Shown here piece after piece: positions 44,360 through 52,968 of a stretch of 64,000 nucleotides of DNA. The notes beneath the pieces are model-generated. The model did not search any database. It saw only the letters and a program-made list of their open reading frames with translations, and had not been told where the DNA came from. Made by a program: the position numbers and the translations under genes. The stretch's first letter is position 1, and every line of letters starts with the position of its first letter. This DNA is from Rhodoferax sp. (GTDB lineage Bacteria > Pseudomonadota > Gammaproteobacteria > Burkholderiales > Burkholderiaceae_C): assembly GCF_025354435.1 (NCBI RefSeq), contig NZ_JANXMU010000002.1, forward strand, positions 36,185 to 100,184, given 5' to 3'.

Positions 44360-46789
44360 ATGAAACTAATGACGACCTCGCGCGGGATACCTGCGGCGCG
44401 AATCGGGCTTGTGGCCGCTATCGCTGCGGCTTTGCTCAGCGGCTGCGTGCCTACCGAATACGCGGCCACGATCCGCACTACATCCTACGGCGTGCCGCAC
44501 ATCGTGGCCGACAGTTTTACGGGTGCGGGCTATGGCTATGGTTATGCGTTTGCCCAGGACAACTTTTGTTTGTTTGCCGAAGAGCTGGTCACCCTGCATG
44601 GCGAGCGGGCCAAGTACTTCGGTGCTGCTGGCGGCTACCTGGGCCAGATGGGCACCCAGTTTAGCAACGTGGACTCTGATTTCTTCTACAAGCTGGTACT
44701 CGGCTCTGACCAGGCGGCACGCTTCAAGGCGGGCTCAAGCCGTGCTACCCGCGAACTGGCCGATGGTTTTGCGACCGGCTACAACCGCTATCTGTCCGAG
44801 ACCGGCCTGGCCAAATTGCCGATTGCCTGTCGCGGCAAAGCCTGGGTCAAGCCCATGACCGAAGAAGATGCCTATCTGCGGTTTTCACAGGCTGCCATGG
44901 TCGGAAGCTCGCTAGGCTTCATCGGTGCCATCGGCAGTGCCGTGCCACCCGCTGCTGTCGTTACCAAAGCGGCCGCCCCGTTGACCGTGGCCAAAGCCAA
45001 GACACCCGTACTGCCTGTGGACTACGCCCATTCGCCCGTGTTGATGGCGTTCCAGACCTTGCGCGACCACACCATTGGTTCCAACGGCCTGGGCCTGGGC
45101 CGCGACACCACCCAGAGCGGCAAAGGCCTGCTGATGGGCAACCCGCACTTTCCATGGTGGGGTGCCCTGCGTTTGAACCAGGTGCACATCACCGTGGCCA
45201 GTGAGCACTATGACGTGATGGGCGCGACCCTGCTGGGCGTGCCGCTACCCCTGATCGGCTTCAACGACAAAGTCGCCTGGACGCACACCTTCTCGACCGA
45301 CAACCGCTTTACCGTGCGCTACCTGGCCATAGATCCCAGCAACCCCACGCGCTACCTGAAGGACGGTAAATCCGTTGCCATGAAGGCCGTGCCGCTGACC
45401 GTGTCCGCCCTGGGTGCCGATGGCAACCAGATCCAGATCAAGCGCACCCTGTACACCACCGAGTACGGCCCCATGCTGATGGACAGCAGCTTTACCTGGA
45501 CCTCCGGCAGCGGCTACGCACTGCAAGATGCCAATGCCAGCAACTACCAGCTCATCGACCAGGTCATCCTGAACGGTAAGTCCACCAGCGTGGACAGCCT
45601 GCGCAAGTCCCTGGCCACCTATAACGCCATGCCTTGGGTCAATACCATTGCTGCGGACAAAGGCGGCGACACCCTGTATGCCAACTACTCGGTCGCCGCC
45701 AATGTGCCCGACGCGCAACTGGCCGCCTGTGTGCCCCCACCGTTCCAGCCTTTGATGGCCAGCACCGGTGTGGTGGTGATGGCGGGTACCACCGCAGCCT
45801 GCGACTGGTCGGGCAGCATCCCGGCGGTCGGACGGCCCTGGGTCAAGCGCCCAGACTACGCGATGAACTCCAACGACAGCCACTGGTGGCCCAGTCTGAA
45901 CACTTACCTGGGCGGCTTTGCCAAAATCATCGCCACCGGCCCGAATGCCGAAGCGCTGCCGCAAAGCAACCGCACCCGCACCGGCCACGCCATGGTGCGT
46001 GACCGCCTGGCAGGCACCGACGGGCAAGGCGGTTACCGCTTCACGCTGGCCAACCTGCAGCAGCTCTACCTGAAGAGCCGCTTCTTCAAGGCCGAAAAGT
46101 GGTTGCCGGGCTTTGTCTCGGGCTGCCTGGCCAGCAGCGGTGCCACACCGGCGGCGTTGGATGCCTGTGCCGTACTGCAAGCCTGGAACACCGCACACAC
46201 CCCCAGCAACCAGGGCGTGGTGCTGTTCGACGAGCTGTACGCCGCTCTGGGCGAGTTGAACGATGCGTCGTGGTGGAGCGTGCCGTTCAACCCGGCCGAC
46301 CCGCAGGAAACCCCGCGCGGCTCCTCCAACCTGGCCGCGGCCATGGCGCAGCTGGAAACCCTGGTGGCCAGCCCACAGTTTGACGACCCCATCAAGCGCC
46401 GTGCCCGCACCCAGGACGTGCAACTGCTGCAACGTGCCGAGGGCGTGCTGGCAATACCGGGTGGCCGCTCGACTTACAACAACTGGGCGGGCGTGCGCAC
46501 CCAGGTGGCACCAGGTCAGTTCATCTACACCGCCGACCCAGCCACCAATGCCGGTGCCTTTGGCAACAGCTACATCCAGTTTGTGACTTGGGACAACGCC
46601 GGTCCGGTGGCCGAAGGTATCCTGACCTACAGCCAGTCGTCCGACCCGACCAGCGCGCACTTCAGCGACCAAACCCGCAAGTACGCGGCAGGCGAATGGG
46701 TCAAGCTGCCGTATACCGAGAAGCAGATCAAGGCCGATGCCAACTACAGCGAACGGACGCTGTTTGAATTGCCCATGCTAAAAAAATAG
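44360..46789 (+). CDS. Penicillin-acylase-family Ntn hydrolase (PvdQ-like), lipoprotein
   Basis: 809 residues. A lipoprotein signal ends LLSGC (Cys29), so anchoring in the outer membrane or periplasm is expected. The nucleophile is Ser241, at the Gly-Ser junction of HTIG-SNGLGLG where autoprocessing splits the alpha and beta chains; the spacer is about 200-240. PvdQ/AHL-acylase blocks follow: GKGLLMGNPHFPWWG, IGFNDKVAWTHTFSTDNRF, MNSNDSHWW with catalytic Asn, and SYIQFVTWDNAGPVAEGILTYSQSSDP. It probably cleaves N-acyl groups from acyl-homoserine lactones or acyl-peptides. No luxI/luxR or siderophore genes are near. Confidence 0.9.
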   Translation: MKLMTTSRGIPAARIGLVAAIAAALLSGCVPTEYAATIRTTSYGVPHIVADSFTGAGYGYGYAFAQDNFCLFAEELVTLHGERAKYFGAAGGYLGQMGTQFSNVDSDFFYKLVLGSDQAARFKAGSSRATRELADGFATGYNRYLSETGLAKLPIACRGKAWVKPMTEEDAYLRFSQAAMVGSSLGFIGAIGSAVPPAAVVTKAAAPLTVAKAKTPVLPVDYAHSPVLMAFQTLRDHTIGSNGLGLGRDTTQSGKGLLMGNPHFPWWGALRLNQVHITVASEHYDVMGATLLGVPLPLIGFNDKVAWTHTFSTDNRFTVRYLAIDPSNPTRYLKDGKSVAMKAVPLTVSALGADGNQIQIKRTLYTTEYGPMLMDSSFTWTSGSGYALQDANASNYQLIDQVILNGKSTSVDSLRKSLATYNAMPWVNTIAADKGGDTLYANYSVAANVPDAQLAACVPPPFQPLMASTGVVVMAGTTAACDWSGSIPAVGRPWVKRPDYAMNSNDSHWWPSLNTYLGGFAKIIATGPNAEALPQSNRTRTGHAMVRDRLAGTDGQGGYRFTLANLQQLYLKSRFFKAEKWLPGFVSGCLASSGATPAALDACAVLQAWNTAHTPSNQGVVLFDELYAALGELNDASWWSVPFNPADPQETPRGSSNLAAAMAQLETLVASPQFDDPIKRRARTQDVQLLQRAEGVLAIPGGRSTYNNWAGVRTQVAPGQFIYTADPATNAGAFGNSYIQFVTWDNAGPVAEGILTYSQSSDPTSAHFSDQTRKYAAGEWVKLPYTEKQIKADANYSERTLFELPMLKK

Positions 46790-46835
46790 TAGCAATAAAG
46801 CCATGAGGAATAAGCGCTAACCGCCTATTTCTTCA
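46785..46835 (+). repeat. Interspersed GCTAGCG palindromic repeat, copy 12 (degenerate)
   Basis: AAAATAGTAGCAATAAAGCC ... AATAAGCGCTAACCGCCTATTTC fills the gap between the acylase and the convergent pyrD. The left arm is lost; the right (GCGCTAACCGCC) remains. Confidence 0.45.
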
Positions 46836-47880
46836 TAGACTTGAGGGCCAGGGCTGCTTGCTGTACCAGGGCTGGCCCCTGGTAGATCAGCCCGGTGTAG
46901 ATCTGCACCACGTCGGCTCCGGCCTCTATCTTGGCGACCGCGTCGGCTGCGCTCAAAATGCCGCCCACGCCGATGATGGGGAAGGCCGGGCCTAGGGCGT
47001 TGCGCAGTTGGCGCACCACGCGGTTGCTGCCCTCACGCACCGGCGCGCCGCTCAGGCCACCGGCTTCTTCACCATGCGCCATGCCCTTGACCGCGTCGCG
47101 GGCCAGGGTGGTATTGGTGGCCACCACGCCGTCCATGCCGTGGCGCAACAGGGTGGCGGCAATCACGGCGACCTGGGCTTCATCCAGATCTGGCGCAATT
47201 TTCACAAAAATCGGCACCCGCTTGCCGTGCTGCACGGCCAGCGCTGCGCGGCGTGCGGCCACGGTCCCCAGCAGGCCGTCCAGTGCCTCGTCACTTTGCA
47301 GAGCGCGCAGGTTCTTGGTGTTGGGGCTGGAGATGTTGACCGTGACGTAATCGGCATGCGGGTACACGCCATCCAGCGCCAGCAGGTAGTCGTCGGTGGC
47401 GCGCTCGATCGGGGTGGCGGCGTTTTTACCGATGTTCAGGCCCAGCAGCATCGGCTGGCCTTGCGCCTTGCGGCGGAACTGCGCCCGCTGCACATTGGCC
47501 ACAAAAGCTGCCAGCCCGCCGTTGTTGAAACCCAGCCGGTTGATCAGTGCCTGCGCTGCTGGCAGGCGGAACATGCGCGGCTGCGGGTTGCCAGGCTGGG
47601 CCAGTGGCGTGACCGTACCCACCTCCACAAAGCCAAAGCCCATGGCACCCAGGCCGTCAATGCAGCGCGCGTTCTTGTCCAGCCCCGCCGCCAGGCCCAC
47701 GCGGTTCGGAAACTGCAGGCCCGCCAGAGTAATGGGGTCGCTGATCCGCGTTTGGCGGTACAGGCATTCCAGCGGCGTACCCTGGGTGCGGGCGATGGCG
47801 TTCAAGGTCAGGTCGTGGGCTGCCTCGGGGTCCATGCCAAACAAAAAGGGACGGGCCAGGGCGTAGGGGATCAGGGGCAT
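46825..47880 (-). CDS. pyrD: Dihydroorotate dehydrogenase, class 2 (quinone)
   Basis: 351 residues. It oxidises dihydroorotate to orotate in pyrimidine synthesis, passing electrons to quinone at the inner membrane. The N-terminal helices (residues about 1-40: [24 protein letters not shown]) are the class-2 membrane-associating region. FMN and active-site segments are [35 protein letters not shown] ([13 protein letters not shown]), [11 protein letters not shown] with the catalytic Ser, and GVGGI. It is divergent from rpiA, with only 49 bp between the start codons. Confidence 0.96.
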   Translation of the reverse strand: MPLIPYALARPFLFGMDPEAAHDLTLNAIARTQGTPLECLYRQTRISDPITLAGLQFPNRVGLAAGLDKNARCIDGLGAMGFGFVEVGTVTPLAQPGNPQPRMFRLPAAQALINRLGFNNGGLAAFVANVQRAQFRRKAQGQPMLLGLNIGKNAATPIERATDDYLLALDGVYPHADYVTVNISSPNTKNLRALQSDEALDGLLGTVAARRAALAVQHGKRVPIFVKIAPDLDEAQVAVIAATLLRHGMDGVVATNTTLARDAVKGMAHGEEAGGLSGAPVREGSNRVVRQLRNALGPAFPIIGVGGILSAADAVAKIEAGADVVQIYTGLIYQGPALVQQAALALKSMKK

Positions 47881-47929
47881 TGGATAATTCTCGGTTTCTG
47901 CACTTCGTTACAACCCCGGATTTTCCCAG

Positions 47930-48622
47930 ATGACCAACCTCATTCCTGCATTGACCCAAGACGAACTCAAAACCCTGGTCGGCCTAGCCGCGCTGCGCTA
48001 TGTGGTGCCCGGCGAAATTGTGGGCGTGGGCACCGGCTCTACCGTCAACAAGTTCATCGACGCACTGGCCACCATTAAGGACCAGGTCAAGGGGGCGGTG
48101 TCCAGCTCCGAGGCCAGCACAGCGCGGCTGCTGGCATTGGGCATTGCGGTGTTCGATGCCAACGATGTGGGCGAGTTGGCGGTGTACATCGACGGCGCGG
48201 ACGAAATCGACTACCAGGGCCATATGGTCAAAGGCGGCGGTGCTGCACTGACCCGCGAGAAGATCGTGGCCGCCCAGTCGCGCAAATTTGTCTGTATTGC
48301 CGACGAGAGCAAGCTGGTGCAGACCCTGGGCCAGTTTCCGCTGCCGGTGGAGGTGATTCCTATGGCCGTCAACCGCGTCAAACGCCAGTTCGCCGCACTA
48401 GGCGGTATGGCCAGCATCCGCCAAAAAGACGGCCAAGCCCTGCTGACGGACAACGGCCAGGTCATTCTGGACGTGACCGGCCTACAGATCAGCGACCCGC
48501 TGGCGTTTGAGTCGCAGGTCAACCAGTGGCCGGGAGTGGTGTGCGTGGGGGTGTTCGCCCACCAAAAAGCCAGCGTGTGCCTGCTGGGTACAGCCCAGGG
48601 TGTGAAGACTTTGGATTTTTAA
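47930..48622 (+). CDS. rpiA: Ribose-5-phosphate isomerase A
   Basis: 230 residues. It interconverts ribose 5-phosphate and ribulose 5-phosphate in the pentose phosphate pathway. Hallmarks are [44 protein letters not shown] with the catalytic Glu, and IADESKLV. The start ATG follows a short divergent promoter shared with pyrD; both supply nucleotide synthesis. An interspersed repeat follows the stop. Confidence 0.97.
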   Translation: MTNLIPALTQDELKTLVGLAALRYVVPGEIVGVGTGSTVNKFIDALATIKDQVKGAVSSSEASTARLLALGIAVFDANDVGELAVYIDGADEIDYQGHMVKGGGAALTREKIVAAQSRKFVCIADESKLVQTLGQFPLPVEVIPMAVNRVKRQFAALGGMASIRQKDGQALLTDNGQVILDVTGLQISDPLAFESQVNQWPGVVCVGVFAHQKASVCLLGTAQGVKTLDF

Positions 48623-48623
48623 G

Positions 48624-48681
48624 CCAAATAGGCCCCTAGCGTAGATTCCATCTGTGCTAGTAGCTATAAAAAATATAGCTA
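48624..48681 (-). repeat. Interspersed GCTAGCG palindromic repeat, copy 13
   Basis: CCAAATAGGCCCCTAGCGTAG and TGTGCTAGTAGCTAT, followed by an added hairpin TAGCTAT/ATAGCTA (48661-48681) formed from its own tail. It sits between convergent rpiA and the glutaredoxin-like gene. Confidence 0.75.
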
Positions 48682-48684
48682 ACT

Positions 48685-49317
48685 CTAAAACTGGATACCG
48701 CGTGGATTATTGCTGGTGTCGGTAGGTTGCTGCTGCGCTGGGGCAGCTTGTGCCGCCGGTGCCGGCGCTAGGGCGGGTGGGGCTGCGGCTTTGCTGGCTA
48801 CCAGCGGGCGTGGCGCGGGCTGTTTGTAGCTGGCGGGCAGTACCGATGTCTTGGGGTAGGCGGCCGCATCCAGGTACTGGGTCCACTCTACGTCTGAAAA
48901 TCCTTTGAGCTGTTGGCTGCCGATAGTGCCCACCGGCAGGTTGGTGTCGCCACTGATGCGCTGCAGGGCATCGGCATCTTCGCTGCTGTTGACCGTGCGT
49001 TCGGTGAACGGCACGCCGCGCGAGGTCAGCAGGTTGCGCGCACTGGCGCAGGGGCTGCAATTGGTGCCGGTGTACAGCGTGACCGGGTAGCGCTGCACAA
49101 TTTCCTTGAGCTCGAACGGCAGCGATGCATTGACCGCACTGCCACCACCAGGGGCCGCCGTGGTCACCTTGGCCTTGCTGGCGGGCGGTGGCGGCTGGTC
49201 TGAGAACGACACCTTGCCATCCGGCCCGACGATGCGGTACACGGTTTGCGCGTGCGTGCTGGCGGCCAAGGCCAGGGCGGCACAGGCCAGAGCGGTGGTG
49301 AACAGGGTGGGGCGCAT
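48685..49317 (-). CDS. Secreted glutaredoxin-like protein with DUF4124 domain
   Basis: 210 residues from the ATG at 49317, with AAGGA upstream; the longer frame to 49521 is antisense-type within prlC. A signal peptide (about 1-23, ending ASTHAQ) precedes a DUF4124 segment (about 24-60: VYRIVGPDGKVSFSDQPPPP). A glutaredoxin domain follows, with CSPC (CPxC-like) at about 91-94 and TLPVGTIG-like strand (NLPVGTIG). The C-terminus is Ala/Pro-rich. The periplasmic Cys pair could act in thiol-disulfide exchange. It starts 13 bp after the prlC stop, so the genes are probably co-transcribed. Confidence 0.85.
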   Translation of the reverse strand: MRPTLFTTALACAALALAASTHAQTVYRIVGPDGKVSFSDQPPPPASKAKVTTAAPGGGSAVNASLPFELKEIVQRYPVTLYTGTNCSPCASARNLLTSRGVPFTERTVNSSEDADALQRISGDTNLPVGTIGSQQLKGFSDVEWTQYLDAAAYPKTSVLPASYKQPAPRPLVASKAAAPPALAPAPAAQAAPAQQQPTDTSNNPRGIQF

Positions 49318-49330
49318 CGTGGTGTCCTTT

Positions 49331-51367
49331 TTAAACTTCGGCCATACCTTGGTGGCGCAACAAGGCATCCAGTGTAGGTTCGCGGCCGCGGAAGGCCTTG
49401 AAGGATTCCATCGCCGGGCGGCTGCCACCGGCTTCCAGAACCGATTCGCGGTATTTGCGGCCAGTCTCGATGCTGGGCAGGCCGTCGGCACCGGCGGTTT
49501 CTTCGAACGCAGCGTAGGCATCGGCGCTCAGCACCTCGGCCCACTTATAGCTGTAGTAACCGGCAGCGTAACCGCCAGCGAAGATGTGGCTGAAGGTGTG
49601 CACGGTGCGGCTGAAGGCCGGGGCCTGCAGCACCGCCACCTCGTCGCGCACCTGGCGCAGCAGGGGCATGAAGTCTTGGGCGGGGTCGTGCTCGGTGTGC
49701 AGCAGCATGTCGAACAGCGAGAACTCGATCTGGCGCAGGGTCTGCAGGCCGCTCTGGAAGTTTTTGGCCTTGGTCATTTTGTCGAACAGGGCACGGGGCA
49801 GCGCCTCGCCGGTCACCACGTGGGCGGTCATGTGCTTGAGCACGTCCCATTCCCAGCAGAAGTTTTCCATGAACTGGCTGGGCAGCTCCACCGCGTCCCA
49901 TTCCACGCCGCTGATGCCGGAGACATCGCGCTCGTTGACCTGGGTCAGCATGTGGTGCAGGCCGTGGCCGAACTCGTGGAACAAGGTGGTCACGTCGTCG
50001 TGGGTGAGCAGCGGCGGCTGGCCGTCCACGCCGTCGGCAAAGTTGCACACCAGGTGCGCCACCGGGGTTTGCAGCTGTCCGGTGTCGGGGCGCAGCCAGC
50101 GGGCGCGCACGTCGTCCATCCAGGCACCGCCGCGCTTGCCGGTGCGGGCAGGTTGGTCCAGATAAAACTGGCCCACCAATTGCCCAGCCCGCTCGATGCG
50201 GTAGAACTCTACGGACGGGTGCCACACAGGTGCGCTGTCTTTGCGGATGGCCACTTCGAACAGGGTTTCGATGATCTTGAACAGGCCGCCCAGTACCTTG
50301 GGTGCGGTGAAGTACTGCTTCACCTCTTGCTCGCTGAAGGCGTAGCGCGCTTCCTTGAGCTTTTCGCCAATGAAGGACCAGTCCCAGGGCTGCGGATCGG
50401 CCAGGGCCAGGTGCTCGGCGGCAAAGGCGCGCAGGTCGGCCACGTCTTTCAGGGCGTAGGGCTTGGCGCGCACAGCCAGGTCGCGCAGGAAGCGGGTCAC
50501 TTCCAGGGGCGACTTCGCCATTTTGGGCACCACCGAGACTTCGCCAAAGTTGGCATAACCCAGCAACTGGGCTTCTTCGCGGCGCAGCGCCAGGATCTCG
50601 GCAATGATGGCCGAATTGTCGAATTGGGTGGCATCGCCTTCGGCCTGGTCGGACGCGCGGGTCACGTAGGCACGGTACAGGCGCTCGCGCAGCGCGCTGG
50701 AACTGGCGAACTGCATGACGGGCAGGTAGCAGGGCATTTTCAAAGTGAGCTTGTAGCCTTCTTTGCCTTCGGTCTTGGCCGCGGCCAGTGCCGTTTGCTG
50801 CACGTCGGCGGGCACGCCGTCGAGCTCGTCCGCCGCAGCGTAGTAGGCAAAGGCGTCAGTCGCGTCCAACGCGTTTTCGCTGAACTTCTGGCTGATCTCG
50901 GCCTGGCGTTCCTGGATGCGGGCAAAGCGTTCTTTGTCGGCCCCGACCAGGTCTGCACCGCTGAGCACAAAGTTGCGCATGGCGTTGCGGTGGGCCTGGA
51001 GCTGCTCGGGGTTCAGGCTGGCGGTGTGCACGGCCTTGTACTTGGCGTACAGGCGCTCGTCGGCACCCAGGCGGGTCCAGAACTCGGTGACACGGGGCAG
51101 AGCCTCGTTGTAGGCCGCACGCAGGGCCGGGGTGTCGGCCACGCTGTTGAGGTGGCTTACGGCACCCCAGGCACGGCCTAGCTGCTCGGCACTCACGTCC
51201 AGGGCCTTGGAGATGGCGGTCCACTGCGCGGGGAAGTCGGGCTGGGTGACGGTTTCCAGCGCGGCGTTGGCCTGGGCCAGCAGGCTGTCCATCGCGGGGC
51301 CTACGTGCTCCGGTTGGATCTGGTCAAACAGGGGCAGGTCGGAGAAGTCGAGCAGTGGATTGGTCAT
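49331..51367 (-). CDS. prlC: Oligopeptidase A (M3 metallopeptidase)
   Basis: 678 residues, typical for the family. The zinc motif is HEFGH (in TTLFHEFGHGLHHML) with the downstream Glu of the gluzincin site near GVEWDAVELPSQ. The cytoplasmic enzyme degrades oligopeptides and signal-peptide fragments. MTNPLLDFSDLPLFDQI is the usual family start. It lies downstream of folD in the same direction (gap 30 bp), so part of a run folD-prlC-glutaredoxin-like. Confidence 0.97.
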   Translation of the reverse strand: MTNPLLDFSDLPLFDQIQPEHVGPAMDSLLAQANAALETVTQPDFPAQWTAISKALDVSAEQLGRAWGAVSHLNSVADTPALRAAYNEALPRVTEFWTRLGADERLYAKYKAVHTASLNPEQLQAHRNAMRNFVLSGADLVGADKERFARIQERQAEISQKFSENALDATDAFAYYAAADELDGVPADVQQTALAAAKTEGKEGYKLTLKMPCYLPVMQFASSSALRERLYRAYVTRASDQAEGDATQFDNSAIIAEILALRREEAQLLGYANFGEVSVVPKMAKSPLEVTRFLRDLAVRAKPYALKDVADLRAFAAEHLALADPQPWDWSFIGEKLKEARYAFSEQEVKQYFTAPKVLGGLFKIIETLFEVAIRKDSAPVWHPSVEFYRIERAGQLVGQFYLDQPARTGKRGGAWMDDVRARWLRPDTGQLQTPVAHLVCNFADGVDGQPPLLTHDDVTTLFHEFGHGLHHMLTQVNERDVSGISGVEWDAVELPSQFMENFCWEWDVLKHMTAHVVTGEALPRALFDKMTKAKNFQSGLQTLRQIEFSLFDMLLHTEHDPAQDFMPLLRQVRDEVAVLQAPAFSRTVHTFSHIFAGGYAAGYYSYKWAEVLSADAYAAFEETAGADGLPSIETGRKYRESVLEAGGSRPAMESFKAFRGREPTLDALLRHQGMAEV

Positions 51368-51397
51368 GGTGGTGATATGGCGTTGGGCTCGTGGGAT

Positions 51398-52252
51398 TCA
51401 AGGTGCTACAGATCGTTCCGCAGCTTCCAAGGTATTGACCAGCAGCATGGTGATGGTCATGGGGCCGACCCCGCCGGGCACCGGGGTGATGTAGCTGGCG
51501 ACTTCTTTGACACCGTCAAAGTCTACGTCGCCGCAGAGCTTGCCGTCGGGAGTGCGGTTCATGCCCACGTCGAGCACCACGGCACCGGGCTTGACCATAT
51601 CGGCGGTCAGCACGTTGCGCTTGCCCACGGCGGCCACAATCACGTCGGCCTGCAGGGTCATGGCTTTCAGGTCTGCGGTGGCGCTGTGGCAGACGGTGAC
51701 GGTGGCGTTCTTTTGCAGCAGCAGCAGGGCCATGGGCTTGCCCACGATATTGCTGCGGCCGATCACCACGGCGTGCTTGCCGCGCAGGTCATAGCCGATG
51801 CTCTCCAGTATCTTCATGCAGCCGTAGGGTGTACAGGGCAGGAAAGCGGAGTTGCCGGTCATCAGCGCACCGGCGCTGGCAATGTGGAAGCCGTCCACGT
51901 CTTTCAACGGGGCGATGGTTTCGATGACCTTCTGGGCATCGATGTGCGCGGGCAGCGGCAGCTGCACCAGAATGCCGTGGATCGCCGGGTCGCTGTTCAG
52001 AAACTTGATGCGCTTGAGCAGTTCGGCTTGTGACAGGTCGGCAGGATATTGCTCCAGCACCGAGTGCAGGCCCGCGTCGGCGCAGGCCTTGACCTTGTTG
52101 CGCACGTAGACCTGGCTAGCCGGGTTTTCACCCACCAGCACGACGGCTAGGCCAGGGGTGATGCCGTGGGCCTTCAGGTTGGCGGCGCGTGCGGCGACAT
52201 CCAGGCGCAGGGTGCGGGAGAGGGCGATGCCATCGATCAGTTCAGCGGTCAT
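51398..52252 (-). CDS. folD: Bifunctional methylenetetrahydrofolate dehydrogenase/cyclohydrolase
   Basis: 284 residues from the ATG at 52252 ([12 protein letters not shown]); a longer frame begins in the upstream terminator. It interconverts 5,10-methylene- and 10-formyl-tetrahydrofolate. Landmarks are [22 protein letters not shown] with catalytic Lys, [37 protein letters not shown] and [15 protein letters not shown]. Its own terminator-like hairpin separates it from the response-regulator gene upstream. Confidence 0.98.
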   Translation of the reverse strand: MTAELIDGIALSRTLRLDVAARAANLKAHGITPGLAVVLVGENPASQVYVRNKVKACADAGLHSVLEQYPADLSQAELLKRIKFLNSDPAIHGILVQLPLPAHIDAQKVIETIAPLKDVDGFHIASAGALMTGNSAFLPCTPYGCMKILESIGYDLRGKHAVVIGRSNIVGKPMALLLLQKNATVTVCHSATADLKAMTLQADVIVAAVGKRNVLTADMVKPGAVVLDVGMNRTPDGKLCGDVDFDGVKEVASYITPVPGGVGPMTITMLLVNTLEAAERSVAP

Positions 52253-52269
52253 GGGTTCAAAAATATAAG

Positions 52270-52303
52270 TAAAAACGCCCGCTGGCACAAATGCGGCGGG
52301 CGT
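52270..52303 (-). terminator. Intrinsic terminator of the histidine kinase/regulator operon
   Basis: ACGCCCGC (52275-52282) pairs with GCGGGCGT (52296-52303). On the minus strand TTTTT (52270-52274) follows. It lies between the response-regulator stop and folD start. Confidence 0.85.
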
Positions 52304-52326
52304 AAGCAGCTATCGGAATGGTAGCG

Positions 52327-52953
52327 TCAGGTTTTCGGGGCGATCTGTCCCAGAGCAATCTTCAGCAGGTCGGCCACGGTGTTGGCGTTGAGCTTTTCCA
52401 TGATGTTGGCGCGGTGCGCTTCCACCGTCTTGATGCTGATGCCCAGGTCGTCGGCGATCTGCTTGTTCAGGCGACCAGCGACGATGCGTTCCAGCACCTG
52501 ACTTTCACGCGAGGTCAGCTTGGACAGCAGCGCACCGCGGCTGGCAGCTTGCTGGTGGTCGGTGAAGGCTTCTTTCGCATGCTCCAGCATGCGCTCGACC
52601 AGGCCAACCAGTTCGTCTTCTTTAAAAGGCTTCTGGATGAAATCCATGGCACCTTTTTTCATCGTGTCTACCGCCATGGGCACGTCGCCGTGACCGGTGA
52701 TGAAGACGATGGGCAAGGGCGATTTACGTTCGATCAAACGGTCTTGCAGCTCCAGGCCGGTCATGCCGCCCATGCGGATGTCGACGATCAAACAGGCCAC
52801 TTCACGGGCATCGAAGCGGCTTAAAAAGGACTCGGCCGAATCGAAGCAACGAACCCGGTAGTCCTTGCCTTCGAGCAGCCATTGCAACGAGTCGCGGACG
52901 GCTTCGTCGTCATCGACCACGTACACAGTACCTTTTTTGGGGATCAAACTCAT
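52327..52953 (-). CDS. FixJ-type response regulator (receiver plus LuxR HTH)
   Basis: 208 residues. The receiver domain (about 7-125) has acidic residues VVDDDE, phospho-acceptor Asp in LIVDIRMGGM, Thr in VFITGHGD and Lys in IQKPF. The LuxR-type HTH (about 140-200) has LTSRESQVLERIVAGRLNKQIADDLGIS. It is transcribed 15 bp after the sensor kinase, so they form one two-component system. DNA targets are unknown, but the promoter region shared by the kinase and aceE is the obvious candidate. Confidence 0.94.
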   Translation of the reverse strand: MSLIPKKGTVYVVDDDEAVRDSLQWLLEGKDYRVRCFDSAESFLSRFDAREVACLIVDIRMGGMTGLELQDRLIERKSPLPIVFITGHGDVPMAVDTMKKGAMDFIQKPFKEDELVGLVERMLEHAKEAFTDHQQAASRGALLSKLTSRESQVLERIVAGRLNKQIADDLGISIKTVEAHRANIMEKLNANTVADLLKIALGQIAPKT

Positions 52954-52968
52954 GCAGTCACTCCGGGG

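Noticed and set aside
49106..51181. Plus-strand open frame of 691 residues opposite prlC
   Set aside because: Antisense to prlC, whose zinc motif and length are intact; low-complexity composition.
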